Positions 5,088 through 6,118 of a stretch of 6,118 bases of DNA are shown here, piece after piece. Below the pieces are notes generated by a model. It saw only the letters and a list, made by a program, of their open reading frames with translations. It ran no database searches and had not been told where the DNA came from. Made by a program: the position numbers and the translations under genes. This stretch comes from Nanosynbacter sp. (GTDB taxonomy: Bacteria > Patescibacteriota > Saccharimonadia > Saccharimonadales > Saccharimonadaceae), in the NCBI GenBank assembly GCA_015257605.1, contig JABZJV010000034.1, positions 1 to 6,118 on the forward strand, written 5' to 3'. Within the stretch, counting starts at the first letter, position 1; every line of letters begins with the position of its first letter.

Positions 5088-6118
5088 ATGGCCAAACGCT
5101 TAGTAATTATCGACGGTAAAAGCGTGTTCTATCGCGGTTATTATGCTATGCCTGGTTTGTCGACCGCAGACGGGACACCGACAGGCGGCGTGTATGGTTT
5201 CGCGGCGCTGAGCTTAGAATTAATTAAGCAGCTTGAGCCTGATTACGTTTGCGTAGCTTGGGACAAGCGGGGAACTAATATTCGCCGCCGTTTGGCAATT
5301 TACTCTGATTATAAAGCCGGCCGCAAGCCAGCGCCGCCGGATTTCTACGCGCAAATTCCGATTTTGCACGAGCTACTGGCGGCTTTTGGCTGGCCGCTGT
5401 ATGAATTTGATGATTATGAAGCCGACGATATCATGGCAACGCTAGACAAGCAGGCTGAACAGCACGGCGGCATCGAAACATATTTGATTACTAGCGACTT
5501 GGACGCGCTGCAAATTCTCGATCAAAATACGTATCTTTATGCACTCAAAAAAGGCCTGACTAACATTGATAAATTTGATATTCCAGCGTTTGAAAAGCGC
5601 TACGGTATTCGGATTGGCCAATTTCTCGACTTGAAAAGCTTGAAAGGCGATTCGTCGGATAATATCCCTGGGGTGCCGGGGGTCGGCGAGAAGACAGCTG
5701 TCAAATTACTACAGCAATTTGAAACGCTAGACGGCGTTTATGAGAATCTATGGCAGATTAAAGACAGTTTGCGCCGCAAACTAGAAGCTGGCAAAAAATC
5801 TGCTTATATGAGCCGGGAATTGGCGCGGCTATTCACCGATGCTCCAGTGAAACTCGATTTGGCAGCGATGGACGTACGCGACTTAGACACGACAAAGTTG
5901 CGAGAGCTACTTGAAAAGCTGGAGTTTCGCTCATTGTTGCGAAAATTACCACAACACATGCGCGATGGCGCTTCAGAAGTGACTCCAAATAATATTCTCG
6001 CGCCGGCTGTTGAAATATTGGGCGATAAAGTCATGCCAATGTTAGTAATGGCGCCAGAATTACTGGTAATTTGGGATGGTGATATGGTTTGGCTGAGCCA
6101 TGAAAAAGGCAAGGTCGC
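5088..6118 (+). CDS. polA: DNA polymerase I, N-terminal part (5'-3' exonuclease domain; 3' end outside window)
   Basis: The visible 343 codons stay open to the right edge, so the gene is cut by the window. The protein starts MAKRLVIIDGKSVFYRG and carries the complete flap-endonuclease (5'-3' exonuclease) domain used in primer removal and repair. Probable metal ligands in order are Asp9, Asp59 (VAWDKRGTNIR), Glu111, Asp113 and Asp114 (YEADDIMATL), Asp137 and Asp139 (ITSDLDALQIL), and Asp188 and Asp191 in LKGDSSDNIPGVPGVGEKTA. That last block also forms the DNA-binding helix-hairpin-helix. SDYKAGRKPAP (73-83) matches the family YKA-R motif. After about residue 290 a linker leads to VEILGDKVMPMLVMAPELLV, which fits the start of the 3'-5' exonuclease-like domain. 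This favours full PolA over a stand-alone exonuclease, although the polymerase domain is not seen. The ATG at 5088 follows TATAAT by 6 nt, so the mRNA is probably leaderless. The gene is divergent from the kinase gene. Confidence 0.93.
   Translation, partial: MAKRLVIIDGKSVFYRGYYAMPGLSTADGTPTGGVYGFAALSLELIKQLEPDYVCVAWDKRGTNIRRRLAIYSDYKAGRKPAPPDFYAQIPILHELLAAFGWPLYEFDDYEADDIMATLDKQAEQHGGIETYLITSDLDALQILDQNTYLYALKKGLTNIDKFDIPAFEKRYGIRIGQFLDLKSLKGDSSDNIPGVPGVGEKTAVKLLQQFETLDGVYENLWQIKDSLRRKLEAGKKSAYMSRELARLFTDAPVKLDLAAMDVRDLDTTKLRELLEKLEFRSLLRKLPQHMRDGASEVTPNNILAPAVEILGDKVMPMLVMAPELLVIWDGDMVWLSHEKGKV

Noticed and set aside
5804..6112. Minus-strand frame opposite polA
   Set aside because: Lies within the open, conserved polA frame; shadow.
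1..6118. Alternative genetic code with UGA read as glycine
   Set aside because: TGA ends corA right after the conserved basic tail and dnaG at normal length, and no conserved gene has an internal TGA.
1..6118. CRISPR arrays, toxin-antitoxin pairs, insertion sequences, prophage or other accessory systems
   Set aside because: No regularly spaced direct repeats, no inverted-repeat-bounded genes and no small paired genes are seen; all space is filled by housekeeping genes.

Overview
The window is about 6.1 kb of gene-dense bacterial housekeeping chromosome. The set looks most like a Candidate Phyla Radiation (Patescibacteria) genome, with Saccharibacteria (TM7) the best guess. The reasons are compact and partly divergent versions of DnaG, RpoD and PolA, a very tight layout, a DnaG whose zinc-ribbon ligands have all been replaced, and a P-loop kinase of the type best known as archaeal UPF0200. 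Base composition looks roughly balanced. TGA ends corA and dnaG where the families should end, so nothing suggests the UGA=Gly code of Gracilibacteria or Absconditabacteria. The lineage call is an inference from family resemblance and was not tested by a search.

Layout. Positions 1-420 (+) hold the C-terminal part of a CorA-type divalent cation transporter that begins before the window. It overlaps, through ATGA, a small MmcQ/YjbR-family gene (417-755, +). Converging on that gene with a 3-bp gap is a minus-strand gene (759-1661) for a proline/glutamine-rich single-pass membrane protein of unknown function. Divergent from it is the dnaG-rpoD pair (1716-3476 and 3442-4419, +), a reduced form of the macromolecular-synthesis operon without rpsU. 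The two genes overlap by 35 nt. A minus-strand CoaE/UPF0200-like P-loop kinase gene (4435-5016) converges on rpoD. Divergent from it is polA (5088 to beyond the right edge), of which the 5'-3' exonuclease domain and the start of the next domain are visible. No spacer exceeds 75 bp. I see no RNA genes, mobile elements, CRISPR arrays or recognisable intrinsic terminators.

How the parts relate. Primase, DNA polymerase I and the primary sigma factor form a replication and transcription core; DnaG and RpoD would be made from one transcript. The most consistent regulatory signal is that three transcription-unit-leading genes (dnaG, the kinase gene, polA) each have a good -10 hexamer (TATACT, TATACT, TATAAT) ending only 6 or 7 nt before the start codon. 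This predicts leaderless mRNAs. The two downstream, overlapping genes (the mmcQ-like gene and rpoD) instead have Shine-Dalgarno-like sequences. The pattern also fixes the kinase start at 5016 rather than at an ATG 15 nt upstream.

There is no obvious new multi-gene system here. The items most worth a second look are the zinc-less DnaG, the leaderless promoter pattern and the uncharacterised PQ-rich membrane protein.
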